Origin: Candidatus Aminicenantota bacterium
Lineage (GTDB): Bacteria; Acidobacteriota; Aminicenantia; UBA2199
Length of the DNA stretch: 8,155 bases
Direction of reading: 5' to 3'
Assembly: GCA_030639705.1 (NCBI GenBank)
Contig: DAOWKX010000173.1
Coordinates: forward strand, 1-8,155
The position numbers and the translations under genes were made by a program. Below, piece after piece: positions 1-5,711 of this stretch (its first letter is position 1; each line of letters begins with the position of its first letter). Below the pieces are notes generated by a model, which worked only from the letters and a program-made list of their open reading frames with translations, searched no databases and had not been told where the DNA came from.

Positions 1-875
1 ATCATGCTGGTGGGATCGGCAATATTTTTCCCGGCAATATCGAACGCAGTTCCGTGATCCGGAGACGTCCGTATAAATGGTAATCCCAGGGTAAGGTTAA
101 CCCCGGAACGCATGTGCAGCAGTTTAAAGGGGATCAAACCCTGATCATGATACCAGCAGACAACCACCGAATCCCTAACCTCCCGGGCTTTTAAAAATAC
201 CGTGTCGGGCGGTAAAATACCCCTGATATCCATTTCAGCGGCCAGGCGTTCAACAGCGGGGTTGATCTCTTTGATCTCTTCATCTCCCAGATGGCCTTCT
301 TCTCCGGCATGTGGATTCAATCCGCTGATAAAAAAAGTGAATTTTTTTGAAAACAAACGGGTCAGTTCAGAGTTGACAAAACGCATAAAACTGACAATCT
401 TCTCTTCCCGGATTTGGTTAAAAATCTCTTTCAAAGGCATATGAATAGTATATAAGGCAAGCTTCATATTTTCAGTCCAGAAAAACATCCCGACCCTTTT
501 TACTCCGGTGAGATGGGCTAGCAGATCAGTATGTCCTTTATATTGAATTCCTTTTTCAAGCCAGTTTTTTTTTGAAATCGGTCCGGTAACCAGAGCCTGG
601 ACCGCTTTTATTCGGGCTAAATCAACGACTTTTCTGACATAACCAAATGATTCATCTGTTTCACTCGCTGGTTTGTCAATATGAAGAAAGAACACACCCC
701 TCTTCTTTATCTCATCTATTCCGGAAATTACCTGAATATTTTTATCTCGATAATGATTAATATTCCCGACAATAATCACAGAACTGCGGGGATGAAACCG
801 GGAAAAAGTTTTATAAATAATCTCCGGTCCGATACCCTCCGGATCCCCCAAAGTAACTGCAATGAGTCTGTTCAA
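1..875 (-). CDS. pdxA: 4-hydroxythreonine-4-phosphate dehydrogenase PdxA (3' end beyond window)
   Basis: PdxA is a cytoplasmic, NAD-dependent, divalent-metal enzyme that oxidises and decarboxylates 4-phosphohydroxy-L-threonine in the DXP-dependent route to pyridoxal phosphate. The frame stays open to the left edge and gives 291 whole codons. It opens with MNRLIAVTLGDPEGIGPE, the family N-terminal signature, and continues with LVTGPISK (95-102), KGHTDLL (113-119), GLNPHAGEEGH (185-195), WYHDQGLIPFK (241-251) and IRTSPDHGTAFDIAG (268-282). The three metal ligands appear as His115, His243 and His274. It ends in DPTSM, so roughly the last 20-35 residues are missing. The N-terminal half is about 50 residues shorter before the first metal His than in E. 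coli PdxA. No ATG is available upstream of the signature; the TTG at 875 fits best, but the only purine-rich stretch (AAAAGG) directly abuts it, so the start is uncertain. It lies 27 bases after hfq and probably shares its transcript. A PdxA2-type paralogue acting on a related substrate cannot be excluded. Confidence 0.93.
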   Translation of the reverse strand, partial: MNRLIAVTLGDPEGIGPEIIYKTFSRFHPRSSVIIVGNINHYRDKNIQVISGIDEIKKRGVFFLHIDKPASETDESFGYVRKVVDLARIKAVQALVTGPISKKNWLEKGIQYKGHTDLLAHLTGVKRVGMFFWTENMKLALYTIHMPLKEIFNQIREEKIVSFMRFVNSELTRLFSKKFTFFISGLNPHAGEEGHLGDEEIKEINPAVERLAAEMDIRGILPPDTVFLKAREVRDSVVVCWYHDQGLIPFKLLHMRSGVNLTLGLPFIRTSPDHGTAFDIAGKNIADPTSM

Positions 876-902
876 CCTTTTAATCTAATATGTTAGTATG
901 AA

Positions 903-1223
903 TCATCTTTTGATTGATTCAGTCACTTCATCTAAGAAATCAGGATCTTTATACATATATTTCATAGCACTCTTAAATAGAATGAAATTTTTTTCATCTA
1001 TCTGCTTTATTTTAATGCAACTTTTATCATACCATTCAATTCGACCTTTTAAAACTTCTCCATTAATCAACTCGATCACCATGGGTGTTTTATTGTTCAT
1101 CTGCTTAATATAATAATAGTTTTCAGCATGGGTTTTATAGGGGGGCGGCGGTTTCTTCCGGCCATCTTTTTTGGAAATTTTTTTTATCTCTATGAGGTCA
1201 GGCTTGATTAATTTGCGTGTCAT
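903..1223 (-). CDS. hfq: Hfq-like Sm-fold RNA-binding protein (divergent)
   Basis: This 106-residue protein is a probable Hfq-family RNA chaperone, which as a hexameric ring would bind small RNAs and mRNAs. Residues 1-30 are a basic extension with a PPPP stretch (25-28). The Sm core spans about 33-92. Sm1 shows the Gly-x4-Gly-x4-Asp pattern in INGEVLKGRIEWYD (53-66), and Sm2 is FKSAMKYMYK (83-92). Ungapped alignment to E. coli Hfq puts MNNK where the rim arginine patch RRER sits, Glu for Gln8, and FKS for the YKH motif, so proximal and rim RNA contacts differ from the enterobacterial type. An ATG six codons upstream (1241) is in frame, but GGAGGAG (1229-1235) lies five bases before the ATG at 1223, and the predicted transcription start is near 1240, so 1223 is chosen. 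It has its own promoter and is followed by pdxA, not next to miaA as in many genomes. Sm fold confidence is high; true Hfq function is inferred. Confidence 0.82.
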   Translation of the reverse strand: MTRKLIKPDLIEIKKISKKDGRKKPPPPYKTHAENYYYIKQMNNKTPMVIELINGEVLKGRIEWYDKSCIKIKQIDEKNFILFKSAMKYMYKDPDFLDEVTESIKR

Positions 1224-1228
1224 CTGAT

Positions 1229-1235
1229 CTCCTCC
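1229..1235 (-). promoter_or_regulatory. Ribosome binding site that fixes the hfq start
   Basis: GGAGGAG reads on the minus strand with a five-base spacer to the ATG at 1223. It lies inside the coding frame of the in-frame upstream ATG at 1241, so it argues for the shorter, 106-residue protein. Confidence 0.85.
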
Positions 1236-1246
1236 ATTCATAGTTA

Positions 1247-1275
1247 ATATTAAAGCATATTATTGAAAAAGTCAA
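1247..1275 (-). promoter_or_regulatory. Sigma70-type promoter for hfq-pdxA
   Basis: On the minus strand, TTGACT (1275-1270) and TAATAT (1252-1247) are separated by exactly 17 bases (1269-1253). Transcription would start near 1240, about 17 bases before the hfq ATG, with the Shine-Dalgarno inside the leader. It sits in the 98-base gap after the glmU-like gene. No convincing terminator precedes it, so hfq and pdxA may also receive read-through. Confidence 0.6.
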
Positions 1276-1321
1276 CCGGATATCAGCCCCTGTTGATGAG
1301 AAAGCCTTAAGCGCTTATTTC

Positions 1322-2410
1322 TTACAAAAGTCTTTTTTTACTTTTCTTTACCCAGTTCCTTTTGTTAACCTGGGGCTCCCTGGCAATGGCCAGAGAATCA
1401 TCGGGCACATCATCTGTAATTGTAGATCCAGCCCCCACAACACTGTTCTTTCCTATCCGAATGGGTGCGACCAGTTCAGTTCCCGAACCGATAAATACAT
1501 TATCTTCGATCCGGGTGAGATGTTTCTCTTTGCCATCATAGTTACAGGTAATGGTACCGGCACCGATATTCACATTCTCTCCGATCGTGGCATCACCGAG
1601 ATAGGCTAAATGCATGGACTTGGACCCTCTACCCAGAATACTTTTCTTGACTTCAACAAAATTACCTGTTTTTGCTCCTCTGCGGATGACCGCATGATTT
1701 CTTAAATGGGTATAAGGACCCACCTGAACATTCTTTTCCAGAACCGAATCCCGTAAAACACAAGCGGGAAGAACCACACAATTATCTTCAATGATGGTAT
1801 TCTCGATGTAAGAATTGGGATATAGAATGACATTCTTTCCAATTTTACTTTTTCCTTTGATCACGACACCTGAACCAATTCGTGATCCCCTGCCAATTTC
1901 AACACGCCCTTCAATAAAAAAATTACGGTAATCATCAATCAACACATTTTGCCTGGTGAGTCTGGAAATCTGATTACTCACAACGAACCGTTCAATCTCT
2001 AAGAAATTCGATGATATATCCCATACAGAATAACTGTTCTTCAGGGTTTCAAGAGTCATCTCATCGATAGACTCTATTCTCCGGCAAATACCTCTCTCCA
2101 TTTTTATTTGAAATTTTTTTATCGCTGGTTTAGAAAGAGCAAAAAAAGGGAATCCTTTCAGAGTGAAAATCATTCTTTTAGTTTGTTGTCGACTCAATAT
2201 TCTGATGAGCTCTTTCACAGCCCGGGAATTTATTTCAATGAATTTTGAAAGATCAAAAACCAGCAACACATCAAAATCCGAATCCAGTTGATCCAGGGGA
2301 AAAAATCTAACTTCCTTGAAAATCCGGGACATCCAGAAAACTGAATCTTCACCCCTGAAAATCGTTTTTTTTAGCTCAACTTTCCCAGGATCAAAAGTAG
2401 CAATTATCAT
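1322..2410 (-). CDS. GlmU-like glucosamine-1-phosphate acetyltransferase with reduced N-terminal domain
   Basis: The C-terminal part (about 165-345) is the left-handed beta-helix of GlmU, which transfers acetyl from acetyl-CoA to glucosamine-1-phosphate for UDP-GlcNAc, peptidoglycan and LPS synthesis. The key acetyltransferase residues are in place, with E. coli equivalents in brackets: Arg237 (333), Lys255 (351), His267 (363), Tyr270 (366), Asn281 (377), Asn290-Tyr291 (386-387). Landmarks are GNFVEVKKS (249-257), NIGAGTITCNYDG (281-293) and PQVNKRNW (346-353). The N-terminal region is only about 160 residues, against about 230 in E. coli GlmU. It lacks the LAAGxGTRM uridylyltransferase loop; only a faint VLLVFDLSKFI (48-58) recalls the strand that normally ends in the metal-binding GD. 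At 362 residues the protein is about 90 shorter than usual (about 456). I infer acetyltransferase activity only. The ATG overlaps the upstream TPR gene stop (ATGA) with no strong Shine-Dalgarno, so translation is probably coupled. The glmU symbol is withheld because the first activity looks absent. Confidence 0.87.
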   Translation of the reverse strand: MIIATFDPGKVELKKTIFRGEDSVFWMSRIFKEVRFFPLDQLDSDFDVLLVFDLSKFIEINSRAVKELIRILSRQQTKRMIFTLKGFPFFALSKPAIKKFQIKMERGICRRIESIDEMTLETLKNSYSVWDISSNFLEIERFVVSNQISRLTRQNVLIDDYRNFFIEGRVEIGRGSRIGSGVVIKGKSKIGKNVILYPNSYIENTIIEDNCVVLPACVLRDSVLEKNVQVGPYTHLRNHAVIRRGAKTGNFVEVKKSILGRGSKSMHLAYLGDATIGENVNIGAGTITCNYDGKEKHLTRIEDNVFIGSGTELVAPIRIGKNSVVGAGSTITDDVPDDSLAIAREPQVNKRNWVKKSKKRLL

Positions 2411-2922
2411 TCGACTAAGGACAGGAACTCCTCATTCTCAGAGACTGAATCAAAATCAGGTTCATTGTAGGCAATAATCTTATAGGAATCGTCCTTGGAT
2501 ACACACTTTTTCAAATATTTTAATGCATTGGTCTGATCATCCTGTTTAACATACACCGAAGCCATTAAATAAAATACATATGGATCTTTATATTTCTTTT
2601 TTTCCAACAAATCGTTAAACAATTTCAGGGCCTGGTTCAGGTTACCGACATTGAGATAATAAATCCCCTCATTGATATAATCTTCATCGGTCTTCAGTGA
2701 CTTTTTTTGAGGAGTCAGCTGTAAATCGGCCAGAACTCTGTAGGCTTTTGACTGGGTCTGGATTTCCAGAACACTTTCGTATTCGGAGTCTTTATAGCCA
2801 TCAATAATTTGATTCAGCAAATCAAATGTTTTCTGAAACTCTTTTTTGTGAAAAGCCTGGATTGCTTTATCAAACCCGGTAGTAATCTTTTTTAGTTCCT
2901 TTTCTTCAGCACTTAATGCCAT
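2407..2922 (-). CDS. TPR-repeat protein, function unknown
   Basis: This 171-residue protein has no signal peptide or membrane segment, so it is probably cytoplasmic. Residues 12-45 form a helical pair in TPR style (FDKAIQAFHKKEFQKTFDLL, 17-36). Two clearer tetratricopeptide units follow at about 82-112 (EGIYYLNVGNLNQALKLFND) and about 115-146 (VFYLMASVYVKQDDQTNALK). The acidic end NEPDFDSVSENEEF (153-166) resembles the terminal motif of many bacterial TPR proteins. TPR arrays mediate protein-protein contacts; no enzymatic motif is visible and I do not recognise a specific name. AGGAGGT (2937-2931) with an eight-base spacer supports the start. It is first in a two-gene unit with the glmU-like gene, overlapping by four bases, which suggests equal expression and perhaps a link to envelope-precursor synthesis, but that is inference. 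Confidence 0.82.
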   Translation of the reverse strand: MALSAEEKELKKITTGFDKAIQAFHKKEFQKTFDLLNQIIDGYKDSEYESVLEIQTQSKAYRVLADLQLTPQKKSLKTDEDYINEGIYYLNVGNLNQALKLFNDLLEKKKYKDPYVFYLMASVYVKQDDQTNALKYLKKCVSKDDSYKIIAYNEPDFDSVSENEEFLSLVE

Positions 2923-2989
2923 CGTTCATTACCTCCTATCCCTGACAAAACCATGAACACATCTTTTTGAAGAATCCGTTTCTAAAAAC

Positions 2990-3006
2990 CATGATGAATA
3001 ATCATG
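2990..3006 (-). repeat. Small inverted repeat in the leader of the TPR-glmU transcript
   Basis: CATGAT and ATCATG are perfect six-base arms around a five-base spacer (GAATA on the plus strand). The repeat lies between the predicted transcription start (near 3058) and the TPR start codon (2922). It could be an operator or a short RNA stem; six A/T-rich pairs may also be chance. Confidence 0.3.
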
Positions 3007-3064
3007 ACTTTCATTTAACTGAATTTCCGAAATGTTACTCATTTTCTCACATTATTTGGCTTCT

Positions 3065-3093
3065 ATTTTACCCTTTTTTGGAGATAATTTCAA
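3065..3093 (-). promoter_or_regulatory. Sigma70-type promoter for TPR-glmU
   Basis: On the minus strand, TTGAAA (3093-3088) and TAAAAT (3070-3065) are spaced by exactly 17 bases. Initiation near 3058 would leave a leader of about 135 bases before the ATG at 2922, long enough for regulation by RNA structure. Confidence 0.6.
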
Positions 3094-3241
3094 CTCATTG
3101 GGAAAAATAAAACCGATTTCAGGTCCGATTTAGTATGGGTATCGTATTTTTACTGGAATTGGGTAATGGAAATGACTAAAAAATAACAGGTAATTTTTTA
3201 TTTTGGATTATCGAAAAAAAAATGTGATTATTCTTGGAGGT

Positions 3242-3655
3242 TTATTCTGCTGTGGAGCTGTATCTTTCAAGCATCACACCGACAACTTCAATGCCTGCTC
3301 CCTTGGCAATATCAATCACTCTTAATACATCCTTGTAGGAAGCAGTTTCATCGGCTCTGATGAAAATTTTTCTATCGGTCTTGGTTTGATATATATTTCG
3401 CAGTTCGTTTTCCAGTAAATCAATGGTGGTGGGAATCTGATTAATCTTTACCGAAAGATCCTGTTCCAATGTCAAAACGATTCCTCCCCTGGTAATACCA
3501 GTCTGTTCCCCACCCATTTCCGGCAAATTGATATCAATCCCCTTCTGTGCCACCGGGGTAATGACCATAAATATGATTAATAATACCAGCAAGATATCAC
3601 ATAACGGAACCACATTCGGTTCAGATTTTTGGTCCATACCTACTTCCGCACCCAT
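3242..3655 (-). CDS. ExbD/TolR-family biopolymer transport protein
   Basis: ExbD/TolR proteins sit in the inner membrane with ExbB/TolQ and couple the proton gradient to TonB- or Tol-dependent work at the outer membrane. The 137-residue protein has the normal family length. A short cytoplasmic N-terminus (1-16) is followed by one membrane helix, PLCDILLVLLIIFMVITPV (17-35), with the essential intramembrane Asp at position 20. Then comes a periplasmic domain with DINLPE (41-46) and KIFIRADETASYKDVLRVID (96-115), the typical ExbD pattern. AGGAGGT lies just three bases upstream of the ATG, a short but usable spacing. Oddly, no exbB, second exbD or tonB is adjacent: upstream is the divergent efflux operon, downstream a 319-base gap, so it appears monocistronic. 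The sequence does not decide ExbD versus TolR. Confidence 0.92.
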   Translation of the reverse strand: MGAEVGMDQKSEPNVVPLCDILLVLLIIFMVITPVAQKGIDINLPEMGGEQTGITRGGIVLTLEQDLSVKINQIPTTIDLLENELRNIYQTKTDRKIFIRADETASYKDVLRVIDIAKGAGIEVVGVMLERYSSTAE

Positions 3656-3673
3656 TTGACCTCCTAGATAGTA

Positions 3674-3702
3674 AATTTAACAAATAAAAAATAAATAGTC
3701 AA
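3674..3702 (-). promoter_or_regulatory. Candidate sigma70-type promoter for exbD
   Basis: Reading leftward, TTGACT (3702-3697) is followed after 17 bases by TAAATT (3679-3674). Initiation near 3667 would give a very short leader that still includes the AGGAGGT site. The -10 is a weak match in A/T-rich DNA, hence moderate confidence. Confidence 0.4.
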
Positions 3703-3703
3703 G

Positions 3704-3718
3704 AAAAAAAATTTTTTT
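3704..3718. promoter_or_regulatory. A8T7 tract between divergent -35 boxes
   Basis: Eight A (3704-3711) are followed by seven T (3712-3718), filling almost all the space between the leftward -35 (3697-3702) and the rightward -35 (3720-3725). Such A/T tracts act as UP elements or rigid, bent DNA upstream of promoters; here one tract would serve both directions. The role is inferred from position. Confidence 0.45.
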
Positions 3719-3719
3719 G

Positions 3720-3748
3720 TTGACAAAATAAGTAAGTTAAAATATATT
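3720..3748 (+). promoter_or_regulatory. Strong sigma70-type promoter of the efflux operon
   Basis: A perfect TTGACA (3720-3725), a 17-base spacer and TATATT (3743-3748). Transcription would start around 3755, giving a leader of about 26 bases before the tetR ATG. The last two bases of the -10 are also the first two of the palindrome at 3747-3762, as expected for a repressible promoter. Confidence 0.75.
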
Positions 3749-3762
3749 AACCATATGGTTAA
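3747..3762. promoter_or_regulatory. Palindromic operator 1 (probable TetR site)
   Basis: TTAACCATATGGTTAA is a perfect 16-base palindrome starting inside the -10 box and covering the predicted transcription start. Its AACC/GGTT half-sites recur in the next palindrome. Size and position fit a TetR-family operator that blocks RNA polymerase. Confidence 0.7.
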
Positions 3763-3777
3763 ACCAACCAGTTGGTT
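3762..3777. promoter_or_regulatory. Palindromic operator 2 (probable TetR site)
   Basis: AACCAAC and GTTGGTT are perfect seven-base arms around a two-base centre (CA). The site ends three bases before the tetR ATG, where a Shine-Dalgarno should be. Its centre lies 15 bp from that of operator 1. In the mRNA the same bases could form a six-pair stem (AACCAA/TTGGTT) with a CCAG loop, which might also lower tetR translation. Confidence 0.65.
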
Positions 3778-3780
3778 AAA

Positions 3781-4395
3781 ATGGGTAAAAAAAAAGATGC
3801 CAAAGAAAGAATATTAAACGCCGGATTGAAAGAATTTTCTTCCTGGGGTTTCTCCGGAACCCGCATGGATAAAATTGCCAGCCGAGCTGAAATCAATAAA
3901 GCGATGTTGTTTTATTATTTTTCCTCCAAAGAGAATCTTTACCAGGAAGTTCTAAGGCATGCAGTCAGGAAGATCCTTCCAAAGATTCGTAACATAATTT
4001 TGCTGGAACGGAATCCCAAGGGTTTTTTGGAAAAACTACCGGAAATTTATATCAACTTCTTTTCTGAAAATCAGGATTTTATTAAAATGATTGCCTTTGA
4101 TTTAATTCAACGAACCGATATGATCAAGACGACTTTCAAAGAGACCATTGGAACGGAATTCCACCAGGGCCCTCAGATGGTTTTAAAAAAAATCAAGAAA
4201 TGGTATGACAAAGGGGCAATATCAGAAAGCGATCCCCTTCATTTTATGATTAATATCATTTCCCTCTGTCTGTTTGCCTTCATCGCCAGGCCCATCATCG
4301 AAACCATTTTCAACCAGAAAATCGGCGATCAACAATTTATCCAGAAAAGAATAAAAAGTGTGATAAATCTTTTAAAACAGGGAATGTTAAAATGA
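3781..4395 (+). CDS. TetR-family transcriptional repressor of the efflux operon
   Basis: This 204-residue protein is the presumed repressor of its own operon, released when the C-terminal domain binds a ligand. The N-terminal TetR helix-turn-helix spans about 7-58: ERILNAGLKEFSSWGFSGT, then MDKIASRAEINKAMLFYYF and SKENLYQEVL, a classic TetR pattern. Residues 60-204 are the helical ligand/dimer domain; the hydrophobic stretch near 158-175 is part of that helical bundle, not a membrane anchor. In-frame TTG (3772) lies within operator 2; ATG at 3781 is preferred because MGKKKDAKERIL is a normal N-terminus. No Shine-Dalgarno is apparent: the space is taken by the palindrome. It overlaps the tolC-like gene by ATGA. 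In E. coli the TetR protein CecR lies beside ybhGFSR in the same role; equivalence is inferred from context. Confidence 0.93.
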   Translation: MGKKKDAKERILNAGLKEFSSWGFSGTRMDKIASRAEINKAMLFYYFSSKENLYQEVLRHAVRKILPKIRNIILLERNPKGFLEKLPEIYINFFSENQDFIKMIAFDLIQRTDMIKTTFKETIGTEFHQGPQMVLKKIKKWYDKGAISESDPLHFMINIISLCLFAFIARPIIETIFNQKIGDQQFIQKRIKSVINLLKQGMLK

Positions 4396-5711
4396 AAAAA
4401 ATCACTATATTTGTACTTGTTGTGGTCAATTGTTACTTGGTACTGGCAAAAATTCCTCTTCAGCAGGCCATTAAAAACGGTATCAGAAAAAATATTACCA
4501 TCCAAAACAATCTCCTGGAGCAGAAAAGCCTGAAGCTGGAGAAAAAAAACAGAGACATGCAAAAATGGTTTGCCCTGCATATGGGAGGATCTTATGTGTT
4601 CAAATCCCAGCAAATGGAAATCACGTTTTCCGATGTGCAAATCAATGAGGGAATATCCATCCCCATGGAACCCATAATAGTCGGTGCCAAACACAATTAT
4701 GATTTAAAGCTGGCCATTACCCAGCCACTATTTACCGGTAATATCCTTCCCAACCAAGCAAAACTGAAACATATTCAATTCGAAATGGAAAAAAACAACA
4801 CCCGTTTGAATACAATTGAAATCATCACCCGAATAAAAATGTCATATTTCAGTTATAGACGTCTGGTCAGTAAACTGGACTCTTTAAAAGCCCTGCTGAA
4901 AAGCCTCACACTTCATCATAAAAAGCTGAAGGATTTTTACCAGGAAGATCTGGTAAAAAAGAGTGATTTATTGGAAACAGAATCCCGGATCCAGGAACAA
5001 TTACTCAATCTGGAAGAGATCAGAAAGCTTATTTCCCAGGAAAAAATATACTTTAAATTCCTTTGTGATTTGAATGTTGAAGATATCAATGAAGATTACA
5101 GAGAAAAAATAAAAACCCACCGGGAATTGGTATCATATTTCAAGCAAAATCATCCATTTCTCGGATTTTTGAACAATCAGATTCAACTATTCCAAATTCA
5201 AAAAAAAATAACCAGCGGCGAATATTTACCTCAATTGGTCGGTTTTGCTGAAATCCATTATGGCAGGCCGGGCATTGATTATTTTAGTAATGACTGGTCA
5301 TTCTACTTTCAGGGAGGTGTCAGCTTTGATTTGAAGTTATTTAACTGGAACCAACGAAAAAGGAATCTGAAGATTCTCAATTATTCAGTGGAAAAAGTAA
5401 AAAATAAAAAAAAGAATTTTAATCAGGAAGCCGAACAACATCTGAGCCAATTGTTTGAAGCCAAAAAATCCGCTGAAAACAGGTTGGAAATCATCGAGAA
5501 TCTAATCAGAACTTCCCGGGAAGAAATTGAGCTGAAAAAAGAATTGTTTCAGGAACAGCAAATCTCCAATAAGGATTATCTGGCTTCATTCACAGCAACG
5601 GAACGCTATATTTCGATGGAAAAAGAATACCAGTTGCAGGTCGAAATAATCAAAGTAAATATCAATAAACTGATCGGCATACTTCATGATAGGTTTCAGG
5701 AGGAAATATGA
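4392..5711 (+). CDS. TolC-family outer-membrane efflux channel
   Basis: This 439-residue protein is the outer-membrane and periplasmic exit duct of a tripartite pump. A signal peptide is visible: KK at 2-3, hydrophobic core 4-18, VLA ending at 19 as the likely cleavage site. The mature part has two outer-membrane-efflux repeats. The first (about 20-228) contains LAITQPLFTGN (107-117), the strand entering the barrel, and long coiled-coil helices (128-225). The second (about 242-439) contains EYLPQLVG (277-284), GGVSFDLKLFNWNQRK (308-323) and a second coiled-coil (330-430). Length is near the family norm (about 400-490). Motif divergence is notable: FNWNQ replaces the usual LF(D/N)GG turn. Encoding the channel inside the efflux operon suggests a dedicated partner rather than a shared housekeeping TolC. 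It overlaps tetR by ATGA and the adaptor by ATGA. Confidence 0.92.
   Translation: MKKITIFVLVVVNCYLVLAKIPLQQAIKNGIRKNITIQNNLLEQKSLKLEKKNRDMQKWFALHMGGSYVFKSQQMEITFSDVQINEGISIPMEPIIVGAKHNYDLKLAITQPLFTGNILPNQAKLKHIQFEMEKNNTRLNTIEIITRIKMSYFSYRRLVSKLDSLKALLKSLTLHHKKLKDFYQEDLVKKSDLLETESRIQEQLLNLEEIRKLISQEKIYFKFLCDLNVEDINEDYREKIKTHRELVSYFKQNHPFLGFLNNQIQLFQIQKKITSGEYLPQLVGFAEIHYGRPGIDYFSNDWSFYFQGGVSFDLKLFNWNQRKRNLKILNYSVEKVKNKKKNFNQEAEQHLSQLFEAKKSAENRLEIIENLIRTSREEIELKKELFQEQQISNKDYLASFTATERYISMEKEYQLQVEIIKVNINKLIGILHDRFQEEI
5698..5703 (+). promoter_or_regulatory. Strong ribosome binding site for the adaptor gene
   Basis: AGGAGG with a four-base spacer to the ATG at 5708 lies inside the last codons of the tolC-like gene. 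It is the clearest Shine-Dalgarno in the efflux operon, so adaptor synthesis need not rely only on coupling. Confidence 0.8.

Larger units (their letters stand above)
2923..3241. other. 319-base non-coding gap between exbD and the TPR gene
   Basis: No convincing gene is present; the longest small frames, such as a 14-codon one on the plus strand near 3135-3179, have no ribosome site or recognisable product. It contains the promoter at 3065-3093, a small inverted repeat at 2990-3006 in the predicted leader, and a very A/T-rich imperfect palindrome (3178-3199, AAAAAAT...ATTTTTT) 43-64 bases past the exbD stop. The palindrome ends in a T run on the minus strand and might be a weak terminator, but its core is short and mismatched. 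Confidence 0.7.

Noticed and set aside
202..444. Plus-strand open frame of 80 codons
   Set aside because: It lies opposite the well-supported pdxA frame, has no ribosome site and encodes no recognisable protein.
681..1113. Two plus-strand open frames of 71 codons (681-896 and 898-1113)
   Set aside because: They are antisense to pdxA and hfq, whose conserved motifs explain the sequence; no promoter or family match.
1224..1241. Upstream ATG (1241) as hfq start
   Set aside because: The strong GGAGGAG lies inside that extension and the predicted transcript begins at about 1240, so the ATG at 1223 is better.
1308..1317. Perfect palindrome TAAGCGCTTA just past the glmU-like stop as a terminator
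   Set aside because: No loop and no following T run on the minus strand; too short to call a terminator.
3178..3199. A/T-rich imperfect palindrome downstream of exbD as a terminator
   Set aside because: Stem is almost all A-T with an internal mismatch and a tiny G/C core; only a weak possibility, recorded in the gap entry.
3772..3780. TTG start for tetR, three codons upstream of the ATG
   Set aside because: It lies inside operator 2, has no ribosome site and adds residues not expected in the family.
4329..4694. Minus-strand frame of 121 codons
   Set aside because: Antisense across the tetR/tolC junction; the plus-strand proteins are clearly conserved families.
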